This document shows positions 37,706-46,533 of a stretch of 64,000 bases of DNA, one piece after another. Below the pieces are notes generated by a model. That model saw nothing but the letters and a program-made list of their open reading frames with translations. It had not been told where the DNA came from and ran no database searches. This stretch comes from Bacillota bacterium (GTDB taxonomy: Bacteria; Bacillota; Clostridia; Acetivibrionales; DTU013). How positions within the stretch are numbered: position 1 is the stretch's first letter; every line of letters begins with the position of its first letter. The stretch lies in assembly GCA_023412665.1 (NCBI GenBank), contig JAEZCA010000061.1, positions 13,901 through 77,900 on the forward strand, written 5' to 3'. The translations under genes were made by a program, and so were the position numbers.

Positions 37706-37798
37706 ATGGAAAGAGCATCGAGAGTATCCGAATTGATGAATGAGACGAAGCAAAGCTCTGAAAGCATTGCAGTAAGTGCTGCCAGGTTTAAGGTGTAA
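37706..37798 (+). pseudogene. 30-codon fragment resembling the C-terminus of a chemotaxis receptor
   Basis: ATG at 37706 to TAA at 37796-37798 encodes MERASRVSELMNETKQSSES followed by IAVSAARFKV. The amphipathic heptad pattern and the ending SAARFKV resemble the last helix of methyl-accepting chemotaxis proteins. The frame continues upstream without a start into the permease gene, and there is no ribosome site, so I read it as the tail of a receptor gene lost by deletion. It overlaps the end of the convergent AraC gene by 11 bases. The family call rests on pattern recognition of a short helix. Confidence 0.35.
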
Positions 37799-38546
37799 TG
37801 TGTAGTGCAATTTCGGTTTTCCTGAAATAATGTGTCCGGTATCCAAGTGGTGTCATGCCGGTATGCTTGTGAAAGATTTCCGTAAAATAGCTTTGGCTTG
37901 GGAATGCCAATATGGAGGATATCCGTGAGGGACTGTAGTCAGAGTAGACAAGCATATTTTTTGCGGTCTCGATTTTTTTGAACCGGATATACTCGCTGAT
38001 GGATACCCCGGCTTCTTTTTTGAATAGCCGGGAGAGATACGAAGGATCCAAACCCACATAATCGGCAAGGTATGACGCAGTTATACGTGTGTGCAAATGA
38101 TCATGAATATAGTCGATGCAGTTTGCCACATGTTTGGAGCATATTTTTTCTTTTCGGAGATTTTTCATTCTTTTTGCATAGTCAAGGCACATGATCCGAT
38201 GTAAATCAGCCACATCCTGCGGCGTTTTGCACATGTCGGCCTTCTGTATGTAAAAATCACTTAAGCTGAAGGCCACTGACACCTCCATGCCGCCTTCGAT
38301 ACAGTATCTTGCCACCAATGCGGCGGTAATAACGAAGTGATATTTCACATTGCGAAGCGGATCCTCTGACAGAGTCCCAAGACCTGGTTTATCAAGCAGA
38401 GATTGGCGGCACAATTCCAGCGTTTTTTTAGTGTCTCCCGATTTGATGACAGAATAAAACTCCAGCTCCGGGTTATAGGGTGCTCGCAGGATATTGCTTT
38501 CGCGCTGGACAAATTCTTTATAAAACAGCTCCCGATCAATATTCAT
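37788..38546 (-). CDS. AraC-family transcriptional regulator
   Basis: 252 residues from the ATG at 38546, which has GGAG nine bases before it; an ATG five codons earlier lacks a site. The N-terminal 150 residues are an effector or dimerisation region of no recognised type; two helix-turn-helix units occupy about 155-245 (SYLADYVGLDPSYLSRLFKK, FPSQSYFTEIFHKHTG). It is divergent from the GH5 gene, which starts about 200 bases away, so it probably controls the beta-glucan genes downstream. Confidence 0.87.
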   Translation of the reverse strand: MNIDRELFYKEFVQRESNILRAPYNPELEFYSVIKSGDTKKTLELCRQSLLDKPGLGTLSEDPLRNVKYHFVITAALVARYCIEGGMEVSVAFSLSDFYIQKADMCKTPQDVADLHRIMCLDYAKRMKNLRKEKICSKHVANCIDYIHDHLHTRITASYLADYVGLDPSYLSRLFKKEAGVSISEYIRFKKIETAKNMLVYSDYSPSRISSILAFPSQSYFTEIFHKHTGMTPLGYRTHYFRKTEIALHITP

Positions 38547-38760
38547 AGTAAATAACTCCATAACTCGATTTGGGATTTTCCATCGAACATCAAGTACTTA
38601 CACTATATCATAAAAAAGATAAAAAAGTAAAAATAACGATATATTTATATATGGCTATATGGCAGAATATATTGTGGCAAATATTAGTTGGTAGAAAGAA
38701 TAGATAACAGAAATGTTAGTAACACAAAACACATTCCCAATGAGAAAAAGGAGACTAACA

Positions 38761-39783
38761 ATGAGACTTAAAAGAGGAATCAATCTTGGCGGTTATTTGT
38801 CACAGTGCATCCATAGTCAGGAGCATTACCAGAGTTTTATCAAAGAGGATGATATAAGGCAGATAAGGGAATGGGGCTTTGACCATATCCGCCTGCCGAT
38901 CGATTACAATGTGCTGGAGACTGAAGCTGGTGCAATAAAGCCTGAAGGTTATGGATATGTAAGCAATGTGATTTCATGGTGCAAAAAATACAGTTTGGAT
39001 GCGGTGTTAGATCTTCATAAGGCATACGGCTATGACTTTAACGATGCGGGCAATCTGGAAAAGAATAACCTTTTTACAAATGAGGAGCTGAAACAGCGGT
39101 TCATCAAGCTGTGGATAAACCTGGCATATGAATATGGGAAGTACGATAATGTGGCATTTGAGCTGTTGAATGAGGTTGTTGAAGAAGAGAATGCCGAACT
39201 ATGGAATGAGCTTATACGAAGAACTGTACCTGTAATCCGCGGTATCACTAAGGAAACTCCGATTATATACGGGGGCATACAGTGGAATAGTGCCGGTACG
39301 CTTAAGTATCTGGAGGTTCCCGAGGATGATAACATAATATTTACCTTCCATTTCTATGAGCCTTTGCTTTTTACTCATCAAAGGGCATACTGGGTAGAAA
39401 ATCTGAATAGGGAAATGGAAATAAATTATCCCGAGGCGATGGAAAATTACAGGACTCAGTCGATTGCTCTCGGATACCAGGGGGGAGCTGTTGTCACTGC
39501 GAAATCGGAAATTATGGGACCCGAGTTTATTCGGGAAATGATAAACGAAGCAGTAAAGGCTGCAGAAAATGCTGGGGTTGAACTCTACTGCGGTGAATTT
39601 GGAGTGATCGATCAGGCACCTGTTGAAAGCACACTCAGGTGGTTTGAGGATGTGAACCAGATATTCAGGGAATATGACATTGGTTATGCAGTCTGGACAT
39701 ACAAGGAAAAGGATTTTGGTTTAGTTGACAGTCACTACGACAACATCAGAAATGACTTAATAGCATTATGGAATGGGAAATGA
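38761..39783 (+). CDS. Intracellular GH5 glycoside hydrolase
   Basis: 340 residues from the ATG at 38761, seven to nine bases after AAGGAG; an upstream in-frame ATG at 38713 lacks a site. TIM-barrel GH5: RGINLGGYLSQ opening, HIRLPIDYNV, acid Glu138 in ELLNEV, HFYEP, nucleophile Glu279 in YCGEFG, and the closing WTYKEKDFG. No signal peptide, so it acts in the cytoplasm, probably on short beta-glucan or glucomannan oligosaccharides. It is followed by a secreted GH16 whose products it could finish. Confidence 0.9.
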   Translation: MRLKRGINLGGYLSQCIHSQEHYQSFIKEDDIRQIREWGFDHIRLPIDYNVLETEAGAIKPEGYGYVSNVISWCKKYSLDAVLDLHKAYGYDFNDAGNLEKNNLFTNEELKQRFIKLWINLAYEYGKYDNVAFELLNEVVEEENAELWNELIRRTVPVIRGITKETPIIYGGIQWNSAGTLKYLEVPEDDNIIFTFHFYEPLLFTHQRAYWVENLNREMEINYPEAMENYRTQSIALGYQGGAVVTAKSEIMGPEFIREMINEAVKAAENAGVELYCGEFGVIDQAPVESTLRWFEDVNQIFREYDIGYAVWTYKEKDFGLVDSHYDNIRNDLIALWNGK

Positions 39784-39804
39784 AATTTTGAGGGGGAATG
39801 AGAA

Positions 39805-41289
39805 ATGAAAAACTACAGGAGAGTCATCGGTATGGTTTGTGGTCTTGCCCTTGTTTTAACAGGGATTACCGGATGTGCGGGCAAGGAGGATAAGATAGTC
39901 ACTGAGCCGGAAAAGCAGCCGGAAAATCAGCAGCAGGAAGAGAACAAGCAGCCGGACAATGGTCAGCAGCAGGAGAATGATCAGCAGACTGAGCTTCAAA
40001 ACCAGCCGGAGGAAGCTGCAATCCCGGAATATAACGGCTATTCCCTTTTGTGGAACGATGAATTCGACGGCGACAGCCTGAATACGGAAATATGGAATCG
40101 CGAGCTGCGTGAGCCGGGCTGGACAAATAATGAACTGCAGGAGTATACCGGAGCTGAGGATAATTCTTTTGTAAGGGACGGAAAACTCGTCATTAAGGCA
40201 ATCAAGACGGAAGGTAATAATGGAAAGCCCTATTACACCTCCGGAAAGGTCACCACACAGAAAAAGCGGGATTTTATGTACGGGAAGGTAGTGGTTAGTG
40301 CAAAGGTCCCCGAGGGAAAGGGATTGTGGCCGGCGATATGGATGATGCCCACAGATGAAAGCTTTTATGGTCAGTGGCCAAAATGTGGTGAAATTGATAT
40401 CATGGAGGTCCTGGGTAATCAGGTGGATACTGCTTATCAAACAGTACATTATGGAGAACCTCATGCAGAACAGCAGGGCACCAAGGTTTTAAGCAGCGGC
40501 TCCTTTGCAGAGAGCTTCCATGAATATTCTGTAGAGTGGGAGCCGGGAGAAATGAGATTCTACATAGACGGAGAGCTTATAAACACGGTAAATGATTGGT
40601 TCACTGCTATAGACGGGCAGGATGAGAAGCCATACCCGGCACCGTTCAACCAGACGTTTTTCGTCCAGATGAACCTTGCTGTAGGCGGAAACTGGCCGGG
40701 CGATCCGGATGAGACCACCGATTTTTCCAAGTCGGAATTTGAAGTCGATTATGTAAGGGTATATCAGAAGCCCCAGTACGATACTAATGTGAAAAAGCCG
40801 GCAAAGGCGTTCCGTGATGCGCTGGAGGATGGAAATCTGATCTATAACGGAGATTTTTCCGAGGCTGAAGATCTAACGGACGATAAAGACTGGAAATTCC
40901 TTCTTTTCCAGGGGGGCCAAGGCTCTGCGGAGATAAAGGACGGTACAATGATCATCAAATCCCAAAATGAGGGACAGGTCGATTATTCCGTACAGCTAGT
41001 ACAGCCGGAGCTCCCGATGATAAAGGGCAATAAATACCGCATAGCCTTTGATGCACGTGCTTCTGAGCAGAGGGATATGATCGTGTGTATATCAGCTCCG
41101 ACAAACGGATGGATCAGATATTTTAAGGACACCTTGATGACATTATCAACAGAGTGGGAAACCTACACCTTTGAATTCGAAATGACAAACAAGGACGACA
41201 ACAATGGAAGACTAGAGTTTAATATGGGACATAGAGGCTCCACCGCTGATATCAATATCAAAAATGTACGGGTGGAAGTGATAAAGTAG
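39805..41289 (+). CDS. GH16 beta-glucanase lipoprotein with C-terminal CBM
   Basis: 494 residues. Lipobox ITGC (Cys24), then a Gln/Glu/Asn-rich linker (about 28-72). GH16 domain about 75-325: LLWNDEFDGDSLN start and the catalytic signature EIDIME at 196-201 (nucleophile Glu196, Asp198, acid Glu201). The extra residue in EIDIME, compared with EIDIE lichenases, is the laminarinase-type pattern, so endo-beta-1,3-glucan or mixed-linkage cleavage is likely. Residues about 345-494 form a CBM4/9-like sandwich (LIYNGDFSE, YRIAFDARA). It is anchored on the outer face of the membrane and operonic with the GH5 gene. Confidence 0.92.
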   Translation: MKNYRRVIGMVCGLALVLTGITGCAGKEDKIVTEPEKQPENQQQEENKQPDNGQQQENDQQTELQNQPEEAAIPEYNGYSLLWNDEFDGDSLNTEIWNRELREPGWTNNELQEYTGAEDNSFVRDGKLVIKAIKTEGNNGKPYYTSGKVTTQKKRDFMYGKVVVSAKVPEGKGLWPAIWMMPTDESFYGQWPKCGEIDIMEVLGNQVDTAYQTVHYGEPHAEQQGTKVLSSGSFAESFHEYSVEWEPGEMRFYIDGELINTVNDWFTAIDGQDEKPYPAPFNQTFFVQMNLAVGGNWPGDPDETTDFSKSEFEVDYVRVYQKPQYDTNVKKPAKAFRDALEDGNLIYNGDFSEAEDLTDDKDWKFLLFQGGQGSAEIKDGTMIIKSQNEGQVDYSVQLVQPELPMIKGNKYRIAFDARASEQRDMIVCISAPTNGWIRYFKDTLMTLSTEWETYTFEFEMTNKDDNNGRLEFNMGHRGSTADINIKNVRVEVIK

Positions 41290-41332
41290 GGGCGCCGGAA
41301 TGGAGTACCGGCTGATGTGATTTACGAAATAA

Positions 41333-41370
41333 AGCGGGTAGCAGATATATATCATCTGCTGCCCGCTTTT
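41333..41370. terminator. Bidirectional terminator
   Basis: AGCGGG-T-AGCAGAT pairs with ATCTGCT-G-CCCGCT, with AAA before and TTTT after, between convergent genes ending at 41289 and 41439. Confidence 0.88.
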
Positions 41371-41438
41371 AAGTGTGATGCTACTGGTGAAGCTTGCCGT
41401 ACTTGCCGGTGCATATCCGGTATGTAAGCCCATCCGGA

Positions 41439-43229
41439 CTATTTTGAACCATAGAATAGCTTCAGTGCATTTCTTATCGAAGGTTTGAAAACCGTATTGT
41501 GATCATGACCCTCGATAACCTCGTATGTCATGGTAAGACCTTCATAGGAGTGTTTCTGAATGTCGCTCAGCCTGCTTTCGATCATATTGATAAAGCCCGC
41601 TTCCTCATTACGGCCTACGGTTATGTAAACAGTGTAGGGCAGTGACTGCTTTCTTTCGTAATGCCAGTCCTCGAAATCGGTCATCATCGCATTATTTGTT
41701 CTTGCCTGGAATGAAGGACTGCCTATATAGTAGTAAGCGAAGGTATTCTTACCGATAGTGTCACTGTGGTATAACGCATACAACCCCCAATATCCGCCGT
41801 ACGAGTGACCGGTAAGCGTGGTTCTGGCCGTATCGACATTATAATTGTCATATAGATAAGGTACCAGGTTTTCTGTCAGGAACTGAAGGTACAGATCCGG
41901 CTGCTGAAGCAGATCCCGCTCTCTGATGCTGATATAGTTATAGCCGTCTGGATAGCCAACGCTGACCAGGATGACATCTTCCAGTTCGTTGGACTGCATC
42001 AGCTTGTGCAGTTCGGGATGGTCGCTGAGCCTCCAGACGCCGTCTGTCATGAGAACCAGAGGATATCTTTTGTTCTCATCGTAATTTGGAGGCAGGGAGA
42101 CATGGATCACAAAGTTATCATTGGTTTCCTCATCATACATTACTATTTCATTAATGTATTCTGCACAGGCAGCATCGATACCGAGCACTTCATTGTAAAA
42201 TTCATGTTCTTTTGAAAGCTTGCCGACTTTGATACTCTCCGACTCCTTGACGGTCATTGCTTTTGAGGCGGCAACACAGGCTTCTTCGGCAATGCCGTAG
42301 TCCATATTGCTGAAATGACATATGCCACGGAGAAGAGCCTCACAATCAATGACATTATGTCCCGCTCCTGCCAGGAGCTTGTCATTCAAAGAAAGACCCT
42401 GATAATTATGTTCCCTGAGAGACTTGATCCATTGATCCGTCTTTGAGAAAGCCAGTATCTTCCGATCATCATCCGAGCAGAGGATGCACACATTTGCTGC
42501 TAATGAGGTGTTCCCTCCGGTAAAGAAGTCAGCTTCTCTGGTGGATATGTCCAGCGTATCGGTTCTTTTGGTAAGCTCCGGGTTAATTATCAGGTAATTT
42601 GCCACACTGTTACCGGTATGTAACATGTAGGCGGCGAAATATCCGGCTGTTTTATATCCTGCGAAGCATACATTATCCTCATCGATTTTATAGTTTTCAC
42701 AAATCCAGCCAAGCAAATTGTCAGTTATAAAGGTTTGATATGCCTTCGGATTCTCGACAAAGTCCCGGTTCGCAGCATCAGCTGCTTCTCTTGTGTTACC
42801 GGCATTAATAATAGCCAGGAGTGTCTGCGGAGTCCTGCTGCCTAAATAGTCTCTTAGTGCATTAAGCTGTGTCTCATGAAATGCTGTCCCTTGCACAAGG
42901 TATAAGGCTGCTTCCTTGGAAGCATCATAGGTTGAGCCCTTGATTAAATTGATTTCATATGAGCTGCCGATCTCTTCATCGAAGAGTGTGATCCTATTGC
43001 CTGGTTCAGTAAATTCTGTAGTTATTTTTGATTTTTCCGTTTTGTTCATACCGTTCAGGTATGTATTGGACTTCTCATTGGCAGTGCTGCTTTTGCTTTC
43101 GTTCACATCGTTCAGATATGTAACGGACTTCTCATTTGCACTGCTGCTTTTACCGCACCCGCTTAGTAGTAATGTAATTGCAAGTGAACATAGTAAAACA
43201 AAGCAACAGCTCCTAATTAACTGTTTCAT
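41439..43229 (-). CDS. Lipoprotein with two esterase-D-like domains, the first degenerate
   Basis: 596 residues. Lipobox LSGC (Cys25). Residues 27-68 hold two copies of an approximately 20-residue spacer (ANEKSVTYLND and ANEKSNTYLNG). Domain 1 (about 75-320) and domain 2 (about 345-596) are both alpha/beta hydrolases of the Fes/esterase-D family. Domain 2 has an intact elbow GHSYGG with Ser476 and a late GHDHNTVF histidine. In domain 1 the elbow reads GYKTAG, so the nucleophile is Lys, though AGHNVID is kept. Family members cleave acetyl, feruloyl or siderophore esters; beside GH16 and GH5 genes a polysaccharide ester is plausible. Domain 1 may be structural or bind a ligand. Confidence 0.83.
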   Translation of the reverse strand: MKQLIRSCCFVLLCSLAITLLLSGCGKSSSANEKSVTYLNDVNESKSSTANEKSNTYLNGMNKTEKSKITTEFTEPGNRITLFDEEIGSSYEINLIKGSTYDASKEAALYLVQGTAFHETQLNALRDYLGSRTPQTLLAIINAGNTREAADAANRDFVENPKAYQTFITDNLLGWICENYKIDEDNVCFAGYKTAGYFAAYMLHTGNSVANYLIINPELTKRTDTLDISTREADFFTGGNTSLAANVCILCSDDDRKILAFSKTDQWIKSLREHNYQGLSLNDKLLAGAGHNVIDCEALLRGICHFSNMDYGIAEEACVAASKAMTVKESESIKVGKLSKEHEFYNEVLGIDAACAEYINEIVMYDEETNDNFVIHVSLPPNYDENKRYPLVLMTDGVWRLSDHPELHKLMQSNELEDVILVSVGYPDGYNYISIRERDLLQQPDLYLQFLTENLVPYLYDNYNVDTARTTLTGHSYGGYWGLYALYHSDTIGKNTFAYYYIGSPSFQARTNNAMMTDFEDWHYERKQSLPYTVYITVGRNEEAGFINMIESRLSDIQKHSYEGLTMTYEVIEGHDHNTVFKPSIRNALKLFYGSK

Positions 43230-43279
43230 ATGTATCCCCCTTTAATTCTATCTCTATATGGGATTCATACTACTGCATA

Positions 43280-44197
43280 TCAGTCCTGAAATCTTGTCAA
43301 TTTCTGCTCAACTTTGTCCAACGGAAGCCACAGCTCACTTGTTACATCCTCCGCATTTCTAAAGCCTTCCCTGCAGACCTCCAAGGTCCCAAACTCTTTG
43401 ATGTGATAAGACGAATGAGGTAAGAAATTCGTATAGATTTGATTCCAAAGTTTCTGGATAGCCTTTGGGCGCATACCCTTACATTCAAAAACAAGCCACT
43501 TCCCGGCAGGTATAACTACTATCTCGAATCCATCGGGAACTGCATCCTTGACAGATTCCACACCGACGCTCATACGGAACTCGCTCCCGCCAGGTTTACA
43601 GCCGACATCATCATGGATGCCCAGTATCGAATCTGCGAAGTAGGTTGTGACATCCTTCACACTGTCAAGAATATGGTACATGCCTTCTGCTGCCCATTCT
43701 TCAAGCTGTTTTGGGATGATTTCCTGTCTATCTTCAATAGACTGCGTTTGAAATACTTTTGTTTTTGCAATTACTCTCACGCAGCAATGGTCTATGATAC
43801 GATAATCCAGAGAAGAACCCCCATCCACCTGTAAGTGGATGCTCAGCTTGTTATACAGCTTTAAACTCGCACTCTTTCTTCTCACAGCACTCGGGGTCGC
43901 TCCATGAAATCTTGTAAATGCTTTTGTGAAGCTTTCTGCAGTCTCATAACCGTATTTTAACGCGATATCCAAAATGGCCTTATCAGATAAAAGTATTTCT
44001 TCACCGGATAATGCAAGCTTACGGTTACGGATATACTCACCGACATTTATCCCGGTCACGATACTGAATATCTTTTGAAATTCATATTCTGATGAGTATG
44101 TCTGCTTTGCCAGCATGTTTAATTTAAGTTCACCATCTTCGGTCAAGTGTAACTCTATATATTCGATTACTTTTTGCAGCCGGCTGATCCAATCCAT
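43280..44197 (-). CDS. AraC-family regulator with GyrI-like effector domain
   Basis: 305 residues. N-terminal AraC double helix-turn-helix (about 8-105; LNMLAKQTYSSEYEFQKIFS, YGYETAESFTKAFTRFHGATP), then a GyrI/AraC-E-bind domain (about 120-300) of the type that binds small hydrophobic ligands or drugs. The order is that of Rob/SoxS-linked activators. The stop lies 50 bases before the esterase lipoprotein start on the same strand, so the two may be co-transcribed and this gene may control the esterase. Confidence 0.88.
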   Translation of the reverse strand: MDWISRLQKVIEYIELHLTEDGELKLNMLAKQTYSSEYEFQKIFSIVTGINVGEYIRNRKLALSGEEILLSDKAILDIALKYGYETAESFTKAFTRFHGATPSAVRRKSASLKLYNKLSIHLQVDGGSSLDYRIIDHCCVRVIAKTKVFQTQSIEDRQEIIPKQLEEWAAEGMYHILDSVKDVTTYFADSILGIHDDVGCKPGGSEFRMSVGVESVKDAVPDGFEIVVIPAGKWLVFECKGMRPKAIQKLWNQIYTNFLPHSSYHIKEFGTLEVCREGFRNAEDVTSELWLPLDKVEQKLTRFQD

Positions 44198-44511
44198 AAG
44201 CGACTCTCTTATTCTCTTAATTTTGCTTTTACCTTACAACAAGCATTATTCTGTTTGATGACTAAGTCATATGATACCAAAAACTGTTTATAAGAGCAAT
44301 TGCCAAAGCTTTATTGGATACAGCCGCGTCTGTTTTCAGGTTTAGTAATAAACTGTCTGACTGTCGTGCCCGGGCATCAAACAAAATAGTTAAAGAATGT
44401 TTAACATATGAAACATTTTTTTCATACACAAGTCAAATGTGGTGATTGGAAAATGCAACCTTAAAAGTTAACTAAAAATCCAGTCGAAAAAATATTTGCG
44501 AGGTGTATGGA
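44198..44511. promoter_or_regulatory. Divergent promoter region with a dispersed repeat
   Basis: An AT-rich stretch of 314 bases between the AraC gene (minus) and the VIT/vWA gene (plus). It holds the repeat at 44348-44376 and an imperfect AT-rich inverted pair (TAAAGAATGTTTAACATATG and ATGAAACATTTTTTTCAT) near 44391-44435. No gene is evident and no consensus promoter stands out. Confidence 0.4.
44348..44376 (+). repeat. Dispersed intergenic motif, copy A
   Basis: ATAAACTGTCTGACTGTCGTGCCCGGGCAT matches the right half of the hairpin at 49000-49048 (AACTGTCTAACTGTCGTGCC followed by AGGCAT) and, more weakly, the site at 47379-47400. The end GTGCCnGGCA resembles REP-like repeats mobilised by RAYT transposases in other bacteria. 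Confidence 0.5.
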
Positions 44512-46533
44512 ATGCGTATTTCAAAGAAATTGGCCTGTATGTTTTTAGCATTACTTATCCTGCTCGGCACATCTGCCGTTGTTTATGGAGAAACGGAAAA
44601 CCAGGAAGAGGATAAAACCCTTTCTCCATACTTTTTAGTTGAGGGAGATGATGCTTCATTTGATCAGTTCCCACTGAAGGAAACCGAGGTAAATGTCAAT
44701 ATCAACGGTACGATAGCAGATATTTTTGTGACACAGACCTATTCAAACGACGGTACTGTTCCAATCAATGCCAAATATTTATTTCCTGCCTCGACAAAAG
44801 TTTCGGTACACGGAATGAAAATGCAAATAGGTGATAATCTAGTTACCGCAAAAATAAAGGAGCGGGAAGAGGCGAAGAAGGAATTCGAGGAGGCAAAATC
44901 AGAGGGGAAGAGCGCTTCCTTGCTCGAAGAACAAAGACCCAATGTGTTTTCCATGGACATCGCAAACATAATGCCGGGGGACCTTGTCAGTATTGAACTG
45001 CATTATACGGAACTGATCACACCTGACAATGGGAGATATCAGTTTGTATTTCCAACTGTTGTCGGACCACGCTATTCCAACAAGCCTGCAATGGGCGCAG
45101 CCGAATCGGATAAATGGGTCGAGACACCATATATAAAAGACGGTAAAACTCCTCCCGGAAAATATGACATTAAGGTCAACCTTTCAACCGGAGTTCCAGT
45201 TAAGGATATACAGTGCAGTTCACATAAAATAAGTATCTCTCAGGAAACTGAATCCACAGCATTGGTCAGCCTTGCTGATGCGGACGAATACGCAGGCAAT
45301 CGGGATTTTATCCTTGACTACAAAATGACCGGACAGGATGTTCAATGCGGTCTGATGCTATATGAAGGTGAAATTGAAAACTTTTTTATGCTGACAATAC
45401 AGCCGCCAGAGCGAGTAAAGCAGGAGCACATACCCGACAGGGAATACATTTTTGTGCTGGATGTCTCAGGATCAATGGAGGGATATCCTCTGGACACAGC
45501 GAAAAGCTTAATAAAAAATCTGGTGGGACACCTGAATAGGACAGATAAATTCAATGTCATCCTGTTTGCAGGGGCATCGAGCCTTATGTCTCCATCCTCT
45601 GTTCCCGCAACAGCCGGTAATATTCAAAGAGCGATCGAACTCATCGACGAGCAGGAAGGCAGCGGCGGTACGGAGCTGGCGCCTGCACTTGAGACTGCCA
45701 TAGCCATGCCCTTCGAAGATGACATTTCGAGAAGTATTGTGGTAATCACCGACGGGTATATTGACAGTGAGAAAGAAATATTTGATCTGATAAACAAGAA
45801 CCTTGGTGATACCAACTTTTTCTCCTTTGGTATCGGGACCTCTGTGAACAGACATTTGATCGAGGGTATGGCCAAAGCTGGTCAGGGCGAACCCTTCGTG
45901 CTGGTGGATGAAGCTGATTCAGATGAGATTGCAGGCCGTTTCAGAGAGTATATCCAATCACCGGTGCTTATGGATGTTGAGGTGAAGTTCGACGGCTTTG
46001 ACGTTTATGGTGTCGAGCCCCCTGTTATTCCTGATCTGTTTGCGCAGAGGCCGATAGTGCTGTTTGGAAAATGGCTGGGAAAACCTGAAGGTACTGTAAC
46101 TTTGTCAGGCAGGACCGGAAACGGTGAGTTCAAACAGGAAGTCAAGGTTGCCGAAATGACGCCGGCTGAAACCAATAGTGCAATAAGCTATCTCTGGGCG
46201 CGGTCAAAGGTTGAAAGGCTACTGGATTACGGGTTTGGCAACAATGAAGATCCTGATGTCAAGAGGGAGGTCACCCAGCTGGGCCTGGAATACAGCATGC
46301 TAACCCCGTACACTTCCTTTATCGCAGTTATTGAAAAGGTCAGAAATACTGAAGGGAAAGCTACCGATGTTGATCAGCCGCTGCCATTGCCTTTGAATGT
46401 ATCAAACCTCGCTGTAGGCGACCCATATACGCAGGGGGCCGAACCGGAAATTGTGATCCTTGTGGCTTGTGTGCTTGCTATGGCACTGTTCATGTATATG
46501 AAAAAAAGAAATAAAAGGACGGTAATGAGTTGA
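44512..46533 (+). CDS. VIT/vWA-domain surface protein with exosortase-type sorting tail
   Basis: 673 residues from the ATG at 44512 (GAGGTG upstream; GTG at 44503 is an alternative). Signal peptide about 1-26. VIT domain about 30-170 (TEVNVNINGTIADIFVTQTY; RPNVFSMDIANIMPGDLVSI). vWA domain about 305-475 with the metal-binding DVSGSMEG and TDGYID, so a metal-dependent adhesion site is likely intact. The C-terminus is AEPE, then a hydrophobic helix (IVILVACVLAMALFMYM), then KKRNKR, the three-part pattern of PEP-CTERM-like sorting signals. The gene downstream encodes an exosortase-like protein and overlaps this stop. Likely a processed and surface-attached adhesion or matrix protein. Confidence 0.87.
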   Translation: MRISKKLACMFLALLILLGTSAVVYGETENQEEDKTLSPYFLVEGDDASFDQFPLKETEVNVNINGTIADIFVTQTYSNDGTVPINAKYLFPASTKVSVHGMKMQIGDNLVTAKIKEREEAKKEFEEAKSEGKSASLLEEQRPNVFSMDIANIMPGDLVSIELHYTELITPDNGRYQFVFPTVVGPRYSNKPAMGAAESDKWVETPYIKDGKTPPGKYDIKVNLSTGVPVKDIQCSSHKISISQETESTALVSLADADEYAGNRDFILDYKMTGQDVQCGLMLYEGEIENFFMLTIQPPERVKQEHIPDREYIFVLDVSGSMEGYPLDTAKSLIKNLVGHLNRTDKFNVILFAGASSLMSPSSVPATAGNIQRAIELIDEQEGSGGTELAPALETAIAMPFEDDISRSIVVITDGYIDSEKEIFDLINKNLGDTNFFSFGIGTSVNRHLIEGMAKAGQGEPFVLVDEADSDEIAGRFREYIQSPVLMDVEVKFDGFDVYGVEPPVIPDLFAQRPIVLFGKWLGKPEGTVTLSGRTGNGEFKQEVKVAEMTPAETNSAISYLWARSKVERLLDYGFGNNEDPDVKREVTQLGLEYSMLTPYTSFIAVIEKVRNTEGKATDVDQPLPLPLNVSNLAVGDPYTQGAEPEIVILVACVLAMALFMYMKKRNKRTVMS

